The notes beneath the pieces were generated by a model, which did no database searches, was not told the DNA's origin, and worked only from the letters and a program-made list of their open reading frames with translations. Shown here piece after piece: positions 1 to 7,818 of a DNA stretch of 64,000 nucleotides. The position numbers and the translations under genes were made by a program. Every line of letters starts with the position of its first letter. The stretch's first letter is position 1. Source of the DNA: Lachnospiraceae bacterium (GTDB taxonomy: Bacteria; Bacillota; Clostridia; Lachnospirales; Lachnospiraceae); assembly GCA_017434885.1 (NCBI GenBank), contig JAFSGE010000016.1, forward strand, positions 62,001 to 126,000, written 5' to 3'.

Positions 1-770
1 CAGTGAACCGTTCTGAATTGTGTCAAAAATGATTCCGTGATTGCCTTTGCTTTCTCGGCAGCGATATCTTTATCTGTCATATCCGCAAAAAATACAACAA
101 ACTCATCACCGCCCAGTCTGCCGACAACATCCATTCTTCTTGTATTTTTTTTGATTGCTTCGGCAAATATCTGTAATGCTTTATCCCCGGCAATGTGACC
201 GAAAGTGTCATTTACCTGCTTAAAATTATCCATATCCATGATAAACAGCATTCCATTGCATCCTTCTGCAAGGAGTTCTGCTATTTTCTTTTCCATATAG
301 CTTCTGTTAAACAGACCGGTAAGAGCATCAGTAATGGAAATTCTGGTTACATCCTTAATCTGCTTTTCCTTTTGCTCCAATTGCAATTCCAATCGTTGTC
401 GCAAATCCTTCAATTCCAGCAAACGACCGATACGTCTTTGTACCACAACAGGCACAAAAGGTTTGATAATAAAATCATCCGCTCCGTTCTTAAAACATTC
501 TGCCTCCGTATCAGGATCGACATTTGCAGTAAGAAACACGATGGAAATCTCTCTCCACTTGGAATTACTCTTTATAATAGCCGCCACATCACGACCGCTC
601 ATCTCCGGCATTCCTATGTCCAGAAGAACCAAATCCGGTATTTCTTCTTCCAATGCCGCAATAGCCTCCTGTCCCGATGTCACACAGGTAAGCTTATATA
701 TGTCTGACAAAGCATGCTTCACCAAAACCAGATTCATCATATCATCATCTACTACCAAAATGTGCTTCAT
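1..770 (-). CDS. Response regulator with GGDEF domain (3' end beyond window)
   Basis: This is a cytoplasmic signalling protein predicted to make cyclic di-GMP when phosphorylated. It starts at 770 behind an AGGAGG site and remains open to the left edge, so about 256 residues are visible. Residues 1-120 form a receiver domain with acidic residues D8-D10, phospho-acceptor D51 in LLDIGMPEM and K103 in IIKPF. A short coiled linker (about 115-145) leads into a GGDEF domain (from about 146) with an intact GGDEF active-site loop at 220-224. Upstream on the same strand are an HPt protein and a LytTR regulator, so its phosphate may come through the HPt protein. The kinase is not in the window. The domain calls are firm; the phosphorelay link is inference. 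Confidence 0.93.
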   Translation of the reverse strand, partial: MKHILVVDDDMMNLVLVKHALSDIYKLTCVTSGQEAIAALEEEIPDLVLLDIGMPEMSGRDVAAIIKSNSKWREISIVFLTANVDPDTEAECFKNGADDFIIKPFVPVVVQRRIGRLLELKDLRQRLELQLEQKEKQIKDVTRISITDALTGLFNRSYMEKKIAELLAEGCNGMLFIMDMDNFKQVNDTFGHIAGDKALQIFAEAIKKNTRRMDVVGRLGGDEFVVFFADMTDKDIAAEKAKAITESFLTQFRTVH

Positions 771-954
771 ATTTCCTCCTATTGCATCGAAAACTATTCA
801 ATATTTTTTACAATTATCCTCATATAGCGAATCGCTCCCGGCATAAATGCAGGGAACGACTCTATGGATTAAGATTAGTTTGGAGATTATTGACGTTTAT
901 TAAACTTAATATTTGTTATTTTTAGAATATATCTATTAACACTTTTTTTCAATA

Positions 955-990
955 TTTTCTTCCTAATTGTCGCTTTTTCTTCCTAATTGT
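955..990. repeat. Two 16-bp direct repeats, 20-bp period, over the HPt stop codon
   Basis: TTTTCTTCCTAATTGT occurs at 955-970 and again, identical, at 975-990. The right copy contains the stop codon and last codons of the HPt gene; the left copy lies just after the gene. This looks like a small tandem duplication of the gene end. I see no hairpin or T-run here, so I do not call a terminator. Confidence 0.8.
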
Positions 991-1342
991 TTGAAAAAAT
1001 TTGATTCACGTTCTCCCACATTTCTAATAAGGAGGCAAATTCTTTCAATATATATGCAACATTACCTGCCTTTGCGGCTTTCTCATGCTCAAAAAACAAA
1101 TCTGCCAGCTCATCTGCTCCCAAATATCGGGAACTGTTTTTTAATCCATGTACCAAAACTTTATACTCATCATCCGGATTCTGATACGTAGCCTGCAATC
1201 TTTCCCGCTTAGGTTCATATTCTTTCAAATAAATATCTATCAGCTGCTCATAAAATTCCATGGAATCGTCTGCAAACCGCATTGCTGCCTTTACATTAAT
1301 CCCCTGTTTTTCCAAGTATTCCAATTTATCTCTTTCTGTCAT
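983..1342 (-). CDS. Histidine phosphotransfer (HPt) domain protein
   Basis: This is a stand-alone 119-residue HPt protein. Such proteins carry a phosphoryl group on histidine between receiver domains in multistep phosphorelays. The signature is LVHGLKNSSRYLGA, with H65 as the likely phospho-accepting residue, in an all-helical sequence of normal length. Its ATG overlaps the stop codon of the upstream LytTR regulator (TAATG), which implies translational coupling. The REC-GGDEF gene follows about 210 bp downstream. The context suggests it connects regulators in this cluster, but the donor kinase is not visible. Confidence 0.9.
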   Translation of the reverse strand: MTERDKLEYLEKQGINVKAAMRFADDSMEFYEQLIDIYLKEYEPKRERLQATYQNPDDEYKVLVHGLKNSSRYLGADELADLFFEHEKAAKAGNVAYILKEFASLLEMWENVNQIFSNN

Positions 1343-2067
1343 TACCTTTTCTCCTCATTTTCATGCAAATACTGACCATATAGCTCTTTCATCTGCTTAC
1401 GGATACGTACCGGAATCGGAATTGTCTCATTGTTCTTCATAAGAAACGTTTCTCCATCCATTTCCTGAACATATGCAAAATTGATTATGTAACTGCGTCC
1501 GCAGGTTAAAAAAGACGCTTCATCCGTAAGCTGCTCTTTTAATCCTTCCATTGTAATATTTGCACGGTACACATTGTCCATACAATGAATCAGTACACCA
1601 TGATTATCACTCTCGGCAAAACAAATATCACGAACCTTAAACTTTCTGTTCATCCGCTCAATCCTGACTTCAATCGTTTTACACTCCGTCTGCAACTGAT
1701 CGCTCACCTTACTCATGGCATGTTTAAAATCTTCATAATCAAAGGGTTTATGTAAATATCCATCCGCATGCACCTGAAATGCCTCCATGGCATGCTCCAT
1801 AGATGACGTTGTAAACAATATACTGGTTTTGATTCCTGCTTTTCTCAACTTCTTCGCAGCTTCAATCCCATCAATCTGATTCATATAAATATCAAGAAAA
1901 AGAAGTGTCGGCTTTTCCTTAGCCGCATTGTGAGCCAAAAGCATCTCCTTTGCTGAAAGGAATTCTTCGACCTCAATCATGAGATTTTCTTCTTGTGCAT
2001 ATTTTTTTAAGTAGTGCTGTAATCGCAATAAGTCACTTGAAGAATCATCGCAAATATAAATTTTCAT
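1342..2067 (-). CDS. LytTR-family response regulator (AgrA/LytR type)
   Basis: This 241-residue regulator has an N-terminal receiver (acidic C6-D8 region, phospho-acceptor D59 in LLFLDIYMNQIDG, conserved lysine near 107 in LHKPF). Its C-terminal LytTR DNA-binding domain (about 135-238) includes the family pattern FLTCGRSYIINFAYV. Proteins of this kind bind direct repeats upstream of peptide-signalling, cell-wall or surface genes. No LytS/AgrC-type sensor kinase is adjacent. Instead the gene overlaps an HPt gene, which is unusual for this family. Transcription probably starts from the extended -10 element at 2103-2111. Confidence 0.93.
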   Translation of the reverse strand: MKIYICDDSSSDLLRLQHYLKKYAQEENLMIEVEEFLSAKEMLLAHNAAKEKPTLLFLDIYMNQIDGIEAAKKLRKAGIKTSILFTTSSMEHAMEAFQVHADGYLHKPFDYEDFKHAMSKVSDQLQTECKTIEVRIERMNRKFKVRDICFAESDNHGVLIHCMDNVYRANITMEGLKEQLTDEASFLTCGRSYIINFAYVQEMDGETFLMKNNETIPIPVRIRKQMKELYGQYLHENEEKR

Positions 2068-2102
2068 ACATACCTCTCCCTTCTCTTACCCCATTCATTA
2101 AA

Positions 2103-2111
2103 ATTGTATCA
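2103..2111 (-). promoter_or_regulatory. Extended -10 promoter of the LytTR-HPt-GGDEF set
   Basis: Read on the minus strand this is TGATACAAT, an extended -10 (TG-N-TACAAT) about 40 bp before the LytTR start. The -35 region is weak, being an A/T-rich stretch with TTCACA at 19 bp. It faces away from the promoter of the DUF362 gene. Confidence 0.5.
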
Positions 2112-2175
2112 CATTTTTTTTCTTTTGTGTGAATTTGTGTAAAATTGGCACATTTTATGCACGATTGACACAGTC

Positions 2176-2204
2176 TTTCAAAAAAACTGTTCTCATGATA
2201 GAAT
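2176..2204 (+). promoter_or_regulatory. Extended -10 promoter of the DUF362 gene
   Basis: TGATAGAAT (2196-2204) gives an extended -10 with a weak -35 (TTTCAA, 2176-2181) at 17 bp. Transcription would begin near 2211. The ATG at 2212 would then be leaderless, so the ATG at 2236 is preferred. Confidence 0.5.
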
Positions 2205-2235
2205 ATATGTAATGTTTTTTACAAGGAGATTTTTT

Positions 2236-3351
2236 ATGATACAAACATTAAATCACGTTTCAGAATATAAAGAAGAGTTGATTTATCCTGCCATATGCCG
2301 TGCTTTTGATGCACTTGATATTGAAAAAGATATGCGCCCCGGCTTAAAGGTTGCTATCAAACCCAATCTCATTCTTGCCAAAAGTCCCGATGTTCCCGTC
2401 ACTACTCACCCTTTGGTTATCAAAGCAGTGGCTCGTTGGTTAAACGAACACGGTGTTACAGACATCACCTTGGCCGAAAGCTCCGGCGGCCTTTATAACG
2501 CCGAATATATGGGTAATATTTACAGAGTCTGCGGTATGAAACAGTTAGAGCCCCAGGTCAGGCTGAATATGGACTTTTCTGCAAAAACCGTAAACTGTCC
2601 GGAAGCCTTTGCCAACCACTCCTTCCATATCATCACACCGATTTTGGAAGCTGATTATGTTATTAATATTTGTAAATTGAAAACTCACGCCATGACCGGT
2701 TACTCAGGCGGTATCAAAAATCTGTTTGGCACCATCCCCGGTCTGGAAAAGCCGCAGCTGCATTATCTTTGGCCGGACATCAAGGATTTTTCACGTATGC
2801 TTGTGGAATTGGCACAAACGGTAAATCCACAAGTTACCGTAATTGACGCCATAGATGCCATGGAAGGCAACGGTCCCACCGGCGGCACTTCACATCCGTT
2901 ACATATGATTTTAGCCGCAAGAGATTTTTATACGCAGGATTATTTCGCGGCAAAACTTATGGGACTTGACCCAATGAACATTGAAATGATTGCTCAGGCA
3001 GTTACGCTTGGCTTGGCAAAACCGGATGAACTGAAATTAATTGGCGACCCAATTCCCGATAACCTGACCCCCTTTCAGGTTCCTGATTCAAAGAAGTTAG
3101 ATTTTTCCAATTATCTGCCGGGACCACTGGGTAAGATTTTTGCCAAATTTGCAGCCGGCGTTTTGAAGTCTTACCCTCAGCTTGATGATAATTTGTGTGT
3201 CGGTTGCGGAAAATGTGCCGAGAGCTGCCCGGCTCATATTATTGAGATTAAAAACCGCAAAGCTGTATTCAAAAAGAAAGGCTGTATCTCCTGCTTCTGT
3301 TGTCAGGAAATGTGTCCCATGAAAGCTATCTCCGTAAAAAAAGCTTTGTAG
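2236..3351 (+). CDS. DUF362 domain protein with C-terminal 2x[4Fe-4S] ferredoxin
   Basis: This 371-residue protein has an N-terminal DUF362 region followed by a ferredoxin tail with two cysteine clusters, CVGCGKCAESC from about 321 and CISCFCCQEMC from about 350. Each is followed by a proline, as expected for two [4Fe-4S] centres. DUF362/ferredoxin fusions are widespread in anaerobes; the exact reaction is unknown to me and I assign none. I chose the ATG at 2236 because AAGGAG sits 7 bp upstream; an in-frame ATG at 2212 lacks a leader. It is monocistronic and ends at a stem-loop shared with the converging copA gene. Confidence 0.88.
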   Translation: MIQTLNHVSEYKEELIYPAICRAFDALDIEKDMRPGLKVAIKPNLILAKSPDVPVTTHPLVIKAVARWLNEHGVTDITLAESSGGLYNAEYMGNIYRVCGMKQLEPQVRLNMDFSAKTVNCPEAFANHSFHIITPILEADYVINICKLKTHAMTGYSGGIKNLFGTIPGLEKPQLHYLWPDIKDFSRMLVELAQTVNPQVTVIDAIDAMEGNGPTGGTSHPLHMILAARDFYTQDYFAAKLMGLDPMNIEMIAQAVTLGLAKPDELKLIGDPIPDNLTPFQVPDSKKLDFSNYLPGPLGKIFAKFAAGVLKSYPQLDDNLCVGCGKCAESCPAHIIEIKNRKAVFKKKGCISCFCCQEMCPMKAISVKKAL

Positions 3352-3382
3352 TTTGTATTATGAATATGTGTTAATTATGTTT

Positions 3383-3427
3383 AATACCCCGGCCATTCCG
3401 AATTTTTCTTGGATTGGTCGGGGTATT
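3383..3427. terminator. Stem-loop between converging genes
   Basis: A 17-bp imperfect inverted repeat (AATACCCCGGCCATTCC / GGATTGGTCGGGGTATT) with an 11-nt loop lies between the ends of the DUF362 gene and copA. Neither side has a clear T-run, so it may act in both directions weakly or as an mRNA 3'-end stabiliser. Confidence 0.6.
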
Positions 3428-3439
3428 CGTATATACTTA

Positions 3440-3649
3440 TTAGCGGATTTCGATTACTTCATAACCAGCTTCAGTAACAACTGCCTTTAAAGTGTCATCT
3501 GCTACTTCTGCATTCAGCACAAGCTCTGCACTCTTATTCTCCAGACTCATGGTAACGCTTGCAACGCCCTCCACTGCTTCCAAAGCCTTCTGCACTCTGC
3601 CGGTACAATGACCGCACATCATTCCTTCAATAATCATTGTTTTGTTCAT
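3440..3649 (-). CDS. copZ: CopZ-like copper chaperone reading frame nested in copA 3' end
   Basis: Within the copA frame an ATG at 3649 is preceded by AAGGAGG with 8-bp spacing and begins a 69-residue HMA protein. That is the typical length and layout of the cytosolic chaperone CopZ, with metal-binding MMCGHC. The linker joining it to CopA reads SNKEDTN, where the AAG-GAG codons are the ribosome binding site itself. This looks like an old intergenic spacer now read through. I infer that two products are possible: a CopA-CopZ fusion by readthrough and free CopZ by internal initiation. Confidence 0.65.
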   Translation of the reverse strand: MNKTMIIEGMMCGHCTGRVQKALEAVEGVASVTMSLENKSAELVLNAEVADDTLKAVVTEAGYEVIEIR

Positions 3650-6046
3650 GTTTGTATCCTCCTTATTTGATAGATTAATTATTTGATTATTTTCTGCCAT
3701 CACCGTTTGAAATCCTATCGCTCGGAATTTACGGATCCTTAGTGCATTTCCGACTACAAACAGACTGCTCATGCTCATGGCTGCTGCCCCAATCATGGGA
3801 TTTAAACGAATGCCGAAAACAGGATAAAAAACTCCTGCTGCAAGAGGAATGCATACCGCATTGTAAAAAAATGCCCAAAACAGATTCTGCTTAATATTAC
3901 GAATTACTGTCCTACTTAAGCGAATAGCCGTGATGGCATCCGTCAGTCTGCTCTTCATCAAAATAATGTCAGCACTGTCTATTGCTACATCGGTTCCCGC
4001 ACCGATAGCAATTCCCACATCAGCTGCAACCAATGCCGGAGCATCATTGATGCCGTCTCCAATCATTGCAACCTTTCTGCCTTCTTGCTGTAAACGCCTG
4101 ATTTCCTTCTCCTTGTCTTCCGGAAGCACTTCTGCAATCACCTGATTAATGCAAAGCTTCTTGCGGACAGCTTCTGCAGTTCTCTTATTATCACCGGTTA
4201 ACATAACTACATCTATCTTCATCTCATGAAGTGTCTTGATTGCCTGCACGGAACTTTTCTTCACGGTATCTGCCACTGCAATAATTGCCAAAAGATGCGC
4301 ATTGATATCTTCTAAATCCCTTACTCCAAACAATAGCGGTGTTTTACCTTCCTCTGCCAGTTCCTTAAGCGCTTGCCTCTGCATATCAGAAAGAATTACA
4401 CCTTTTTCTTCCATAAACCTGCTGTTACCGGCAAAATATTCTTTCCCTTCATACATACCTTGTACGCCTTTGCCAAAAACAGCTTCAAAACCACATACTT
4501 CGGGAATTACAAGACCTTTTCCCTGCGCCTCTTGGATAATAGCATCTGCCAAAGGATGCTCACTTGGTTTTTCTACTGCTGCAGCAAGTGCGAGAATTTG
4601 TTCAACACTCATACCCTTTTCATAGCCAAACACATCTGTCACTTTAGGCTTGCCTTCCGTAATGGTGCCTGTTTTATCAAGCACCACGGTGTCAATATCT
4701 CTTGCCGACTGCAAGGCATCACCCGATTTAATGAGAATGCCGTTTTTTGCTCCCACTCCGGTTCCCACCATAATTGCCACAGGAGTTGCCAGACCAAGCG
4801 CACACGGACAGGAAATCACAAGCACGGAAATTGCACACTGCATGGCGGTTTCAAATCCACCGCCTATTGCCATCCATATTCCAAACGTAAGAATTGCAAT
4901 TCCCATAACTACGGGTACAAAGACCCCTGCAATTTTATCTGCCATTTTAGCAATGGGCGCTTTGGAAGATGATGCTTCTTCTACCAGTCTGATAATTTGA
5001 GACAAAGTAGTATCCTCACCTACTTTCACAGCACGACAAATCAAACGCCCCGCTTTGTTCATAGTAGCCGAAACTACCGTATCTCCGGCCTGCTTCTCTA
5101 CAGGAATACTTTCACCTGTGATAGCTGCCTCGTCCACACTGGAAATACCTTCCACCACTACGCCGTCAACAGGAATCATACCGCCCGGCTTTACCACAAA
5201 CAAACTATCCTTTGTAATCTGCTCAGTAGGCACTTCTTTTTCTTCACCGTTTTCCAAAAGCAAAACGGCTGTTTTAGGCGATAAATCCATCAGTTTTTCA
5301 ATAGCTTCACTTGTTTTTCCTTTGGAACGCGTCTCCAAATATTTTCCTACGGTAATCAACGTCAAAATCATGCCGGAAGATTCAAAGTATAAATCACCGA
5401 CATATCTGCTTACCAGTTCGACATCTCCATGACCCAAACCATAACCCATACGATAGATTGCAAACACACCATATACAAGCGCAGCACCGGAACCGATTGC
5501 TACCAGCGAATCCATATTGGGACTGAAATGAAGCAAAGTCTTAAATCCTACCCGGAAGAACTTCCGGTTTACATAAATTATCGGCAACGTCAGTAGAAAC
5601 TGAGTAAACGCAAAAGTGATGGCATTCTCATTGCCATGAAACAGATTGTGAAAAAAAGCCGGAACCGGAATGCTGAGCCACATAAAAATCATATGGTGCA
5701 TTGACACGGCCATTAACAAAATCATAAATACAACGGAAACCAAAAGCCTTATCTGCATGGCACGGTTTTCTTTCTTGCCTTTGATGAGCTCACGTCCTGC
5801 TGCGTTTCTGCCATCTGTATCAGAAGCACTTTCCTGCATCAAAGACGCTCCATATCCTCCGTTTTCCACTGCTGCTATAATTTTCTCTGTATCACATACG
5901 TCTTCATCATATTCTACCTGCATGCTGTTCGTCAGTAAATTTACACTGACCTTCTCCACCCCCGGCAGTTTTCCCACACATTTCTCCACATGGGAAGAAC
6001 ATGCCGAACAGGTCATACCTGTCACAGCATATTTTTCTTTTATCAT
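3440..6046 (-). CDS. copA: Copper-translocating P1B-type ATPase fused to a CopZ-like domain
   Basis: This 868-residue membrane pump is expected to export Cu(I) at the cost of ATP. It has an N-terminal HMA domain (MTCSAC, C13 and C16), the TGES actuator motif (310-313), the SCPC ion-path motif with CPC at 413-415, the phosphorylation site DKTG (457-460), an SEHP nucleotide-site motif, and TGDNK and GDGINDAP hinge motifs. About eight membrane segments are visible. Residues 800-868 form a second HMA domain (MMCGHC, C811 and C814) that looks like a complete 69-residue CopZ chaperone. It is joined in frame with no stop codon and preceded by a ribosome binding site (see the nested entry). A trailing HMA is unusual for CopA. 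No CsoR or CopY gene is adjacent. The start has AAAGGG upstream. Confidence 0.95.
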   Translation of the reverse strand: MIKEKYAVTGMTCSACSSHVEKCVGKLPGVEKVSVNLLTNSMQVEYDEDVCDTEKIIAAVENGGYGASLMQESASDTDGRNAAGRELIKGKKENRAMQIRLLVSVVFMILLMAVSMHHMIFMWLSIPVPAFFHNLFHGNENAITFAFTQFLLTLPIIYVNRKFFRVGFKTLLHFSPNMDSLVAIGSGAALVYGVFAIYRMGYGLGHGDVELVSRYVGDLYFESSGMILTLITVGKYLETRSKGKTSEAIEKLMDLSPKTAVLLLENGEEKEVPTEQITKDSLFVVKPGGMIPVDGVVVEGISSVDEAAITGESIPVEKQAGDTVVSATMNKAGRLICRAVKVGEDTTLSQIIRLVEEASSSKAPIAKMADKIAGVFVPVVMGIAILTFGIWMAIGGGFETAMQCAISVLVISCPCALGLATPVAIMVGTGVGAKNGILIKSGDALQSARDIDTVVLDKTGTITEGKPKVTDVFGYEKGMSVEQILALAAAVEKPSEHPLADAIIQEAQGKGLVIPEVCGFEAVFGKGVQGMYEGKEYFAGNSRFMEEKGVILSDMQRQALKELAEEGKTPLLFGVRDLEDINAHLLAIIAVADTVKKSSVQAIKTLHEMKIDVVMLTGDNKRTAEAVRKKLCINQVIAEVLPEDKEKEIRRLQQEGRKVAMIGDGINDAPALVAADVGIAIGAGTDVAIDSADIILMKSRLTDAITAIRLSRTVIRNIKQNLFWAFFYNAVCIPLAAGVFYPVFGIRLNPMIGAAAMSMSSLFVVGNALRIRKFRAIGFQTVMAENNQIINLSNKEDTNMNKTMIIEGMMCGHCTGRVQKALEAVEGVASVTMSLENKSAELVLNAEVADDTLKAVVTEAGYEVIEIR

Positions 6047-6082
6047 ATTTTTTTACCCTTTCAATGTTTAATATTGCCGATA

Positions 6083-7102
6083 CTACCAATATAACTTCAT
6101 ATATTCCTCTGCGGTCTCTTCCCCAAGTCCATATTCTCTCATAAGTTCTGACTTCACTTTATCCATATCATTTCCAAGTTTCTTACAAGTCCGGATCGTC
6201 ACTTTGATTCCTTCCTTGATTCCTTCATTTTTTCCTTCTGACTTTGCGTCATTATAATAATCTTCTAATGCCTTACACATCCTTTTCTCCTCTTTCCTTC
6301 CATTCTGATTATTCTCATTTTTTGTATCAATTAGTTTCTTTAACCTTTTTGATTCAGTCATGTCAACCAACATCTGCCAGCTTTTTTCATCCATTCTTTC
6401 AACAGCTTCATTCTCTGACAAATATTGTACAAATGTTTCCTTATCGTTCCTTCTTTTATACAATTCAAAAAACGGTCCCAATTCTGTTTTGAATCGTTCT
6501 GTGTTTTCTATATTTGACATGTCCAAAAAATGTAGTGAAAAATCCGGCATCAGTTTTTTCAGTTCTTCAACAAACTCCGCCTCTTCCTGAGAATCTGCCA
6601 CACCGAAATCTATCATTTCATGAAGTGTCTTGGGACCATCCCATTCTTTTTTCCCCCAGTATAATACAAGAGTTACAACAGGATATAGCTTGTCTTCTTT
6701 TCGAAAATCATATAGAAATTCCCCGTTATTCTCATACAGTTCCTTTATGCTTTTTCCCGCTTTCTTCAACTCCTTATTTCGGTCTGATATTTTTCTTATT
6801 TGCCTGTCATATTCTAATGCCTCTGACAACATAATTCTGGCAGGCATACGATAATCAATTTCTTCCTGATTCTCCAACGTCCATACTACAAATTTAATTC
6901 CTTTACGATTCTCCTTCATAACCAAATCACGGATTTTCTCAATTTTTCGTCCTTTACCTGACATTAAAAGAATCGGATTCATTTCTTCTAATTCCTCAGC
7001 ATGGACAAACTCTCTTCCACCAAACACACTGCCATTCCACAAATCCGCATATAGTCTTTCGTCACATAAAAACTCCCTTAACTTTCCATCCTTTTGTCCC
7101 AT
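6083..7102 (-). CDS. Rpn-family recombination-promoting nuclease / PD-(D/E)XK transposase-like protein
   Basis: This 339-residue protein resembles the Rpn (transposase_31-like) group, members of which are DNA endonucleases that raise RecA-independent recombination. Visible family features are the N-terminal MGQKDGKLREFL and ADLWNGSVFGG segments, a central FVVWTLENQEEIDYRMP stretch matching the usual ENQ core, and a charged C-terminal half ending in a helical tail with a glycine-lysine-glutamate repeat. The start is set at 7102 by GGAGGT directly upstream. An in-frame ATG 27 bp earlier lacks a site. It has its own promoter about 200 bp upstream. Members often occur in many copies per genome; only one is present here. 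Confidence 0.8.
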   Translation of the reverse strand: MGQKDGKLREFLCDERLYADLWNGSVFGGREFVHAEELEEMNPILLMSGKGRKIEKIRDLVMKENRKGIKFVVWTLENQEEIDYRMPARIMLSEALEYDRQIRKISDRNKELKKAGKSIKELYENNGEFLYDFRKEDKLYPVVTLVLYWGKKEWDGPKTLHEMIDFGVADSQEEAEFVEELKKLMPDFSLHFLDMSNIENTERFKTELGPFFELYKRRNDKETFVQYLSENEAVERMDEKSWQMLVDMTESKRLKKLIDTKNENNQNGRKEEKRMCKALEDYYNDAKSEGKNEGIKEGIKVTIRTCKKLGNDMDKVKSELMREYGLGEETAEEYMKLYW

Positions 7103-7305
7103 ATTACCTCCTTTTGCAGGAAACAACATGGCAAATCCATTTCACGTGAGCCTCCTGCTTATTCAAATGATTATTTGGAAAAAAGCACGATTTCACATGA
7201 TGCCCATAAGGCTGACTACGTCTCCCTGTAACCACAGCATCTGCAACGTTCACATCCGGACGTATAGAAAAATAGATTTCAGAAATATATGCTTTTTATT
7301 GAAAT

Positions 7306-7334
7306 ATTGTAGCACATCATATTGTACGATTCAA
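7306..7334 (-). promoter_or_regulatory. Sigma-A type promoter with ~200-nt leader for the Rpn gene
   Basis: On the minus strand TTGAAT (7329-7334) and TACAAT (7306-7311) are separated by 17 bp. Transcription would start near 7299, leaving a leader of about 200 nt before the Rpn ATG. The 303-bp stretch 7103-7405 holds only this promoter and leader. Inside the leader a T6 run follows a weak GC-containing fold (about 7178-7200). I recognise no riboswitch class. Confidence 0.65.
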
Positions 7335-7368
7335 TGAGTTTTTTATGACTTTTTTGTGACTACAAATC

Positions 7369-7804
7369 TCACTTTATTATTTCATAACATTTTTTCGTAA
7401 ATTCTTTAAATGTAGCAATATCGGAAAGCAGTTCTTTTTGTAACCGTTCCGTCAGGATAAACTACTAAATCCAAATACAGATCATCGAAATAAGGTATTC
7501 CGTCCGCATCAATTCCCTGCGCGGCGATCATATCTATATACCACAAAAGAATCTCTTCCTCTTCATTCATCATTGCCGTAATGCAATACCAGTCATCTTC
7601 CGGTAAAATAGTCAGCCATTTAATTCCTTTATCACAAACAACAATATCCTCGCCTCTGAATTTCCATATCTGCGGTTCACTGACTTCATGAACCTCAATC
7701 ATACCGACATATCCTGCCACCAATTCAGAAGTTACTCTGCATCCACGCACTTCTTTTGATAAAATACATTTCCACTCATCATAAGATAATCTGCTTCTTT
7801 TCAT
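7369..7804 (-). pseudogene. DUF402 domain protein, apparently broken near the 3' end
   Basis: The open frame from 7804 gives 132 residues ending at 7406. It carries the DUF402 core (YCITAMMNEEEEILLWYIDM, then YLDLVVYPDGTV) but stops soon after. A second frame continues the same DNA to a stop at 7369-7371 and reads LQKELLSDIATFKEFTKKC, which matches my recollection of the usual end of this family. The natural reading is a deletion of roughly 25-30 codons between PDGTV and LQKELL that also changed frame. The family hydrolyses nucleoside phosphates in some members; this copy may be inactive. It sits just downstream of an alpha/beta hydrolase gene. Confidence 0.6.
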
Positions 7805-7818
7805 TATTTTTCCTCACC

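Noticed and set aside
195-846. Plus-strand open frames in the first kilobase
   Set aside because: Both are antisense to the REC-GGDEF gene, which has a start site and intact motifs.
4373-4972. Plus-strand open frame opposite copA
   Set aside because: It is antisense to a clear P-type ATPase, with His/Cys-rich composition typical of shadow frames and no ribosome binding site.
7103-7299. Known riboswitch in the Rpn leader
   Set aside because: I could not fit conserved cores of cobalamin, TPP, SAM, FMN, lysine, glycine or cyclic di-GMP classes.
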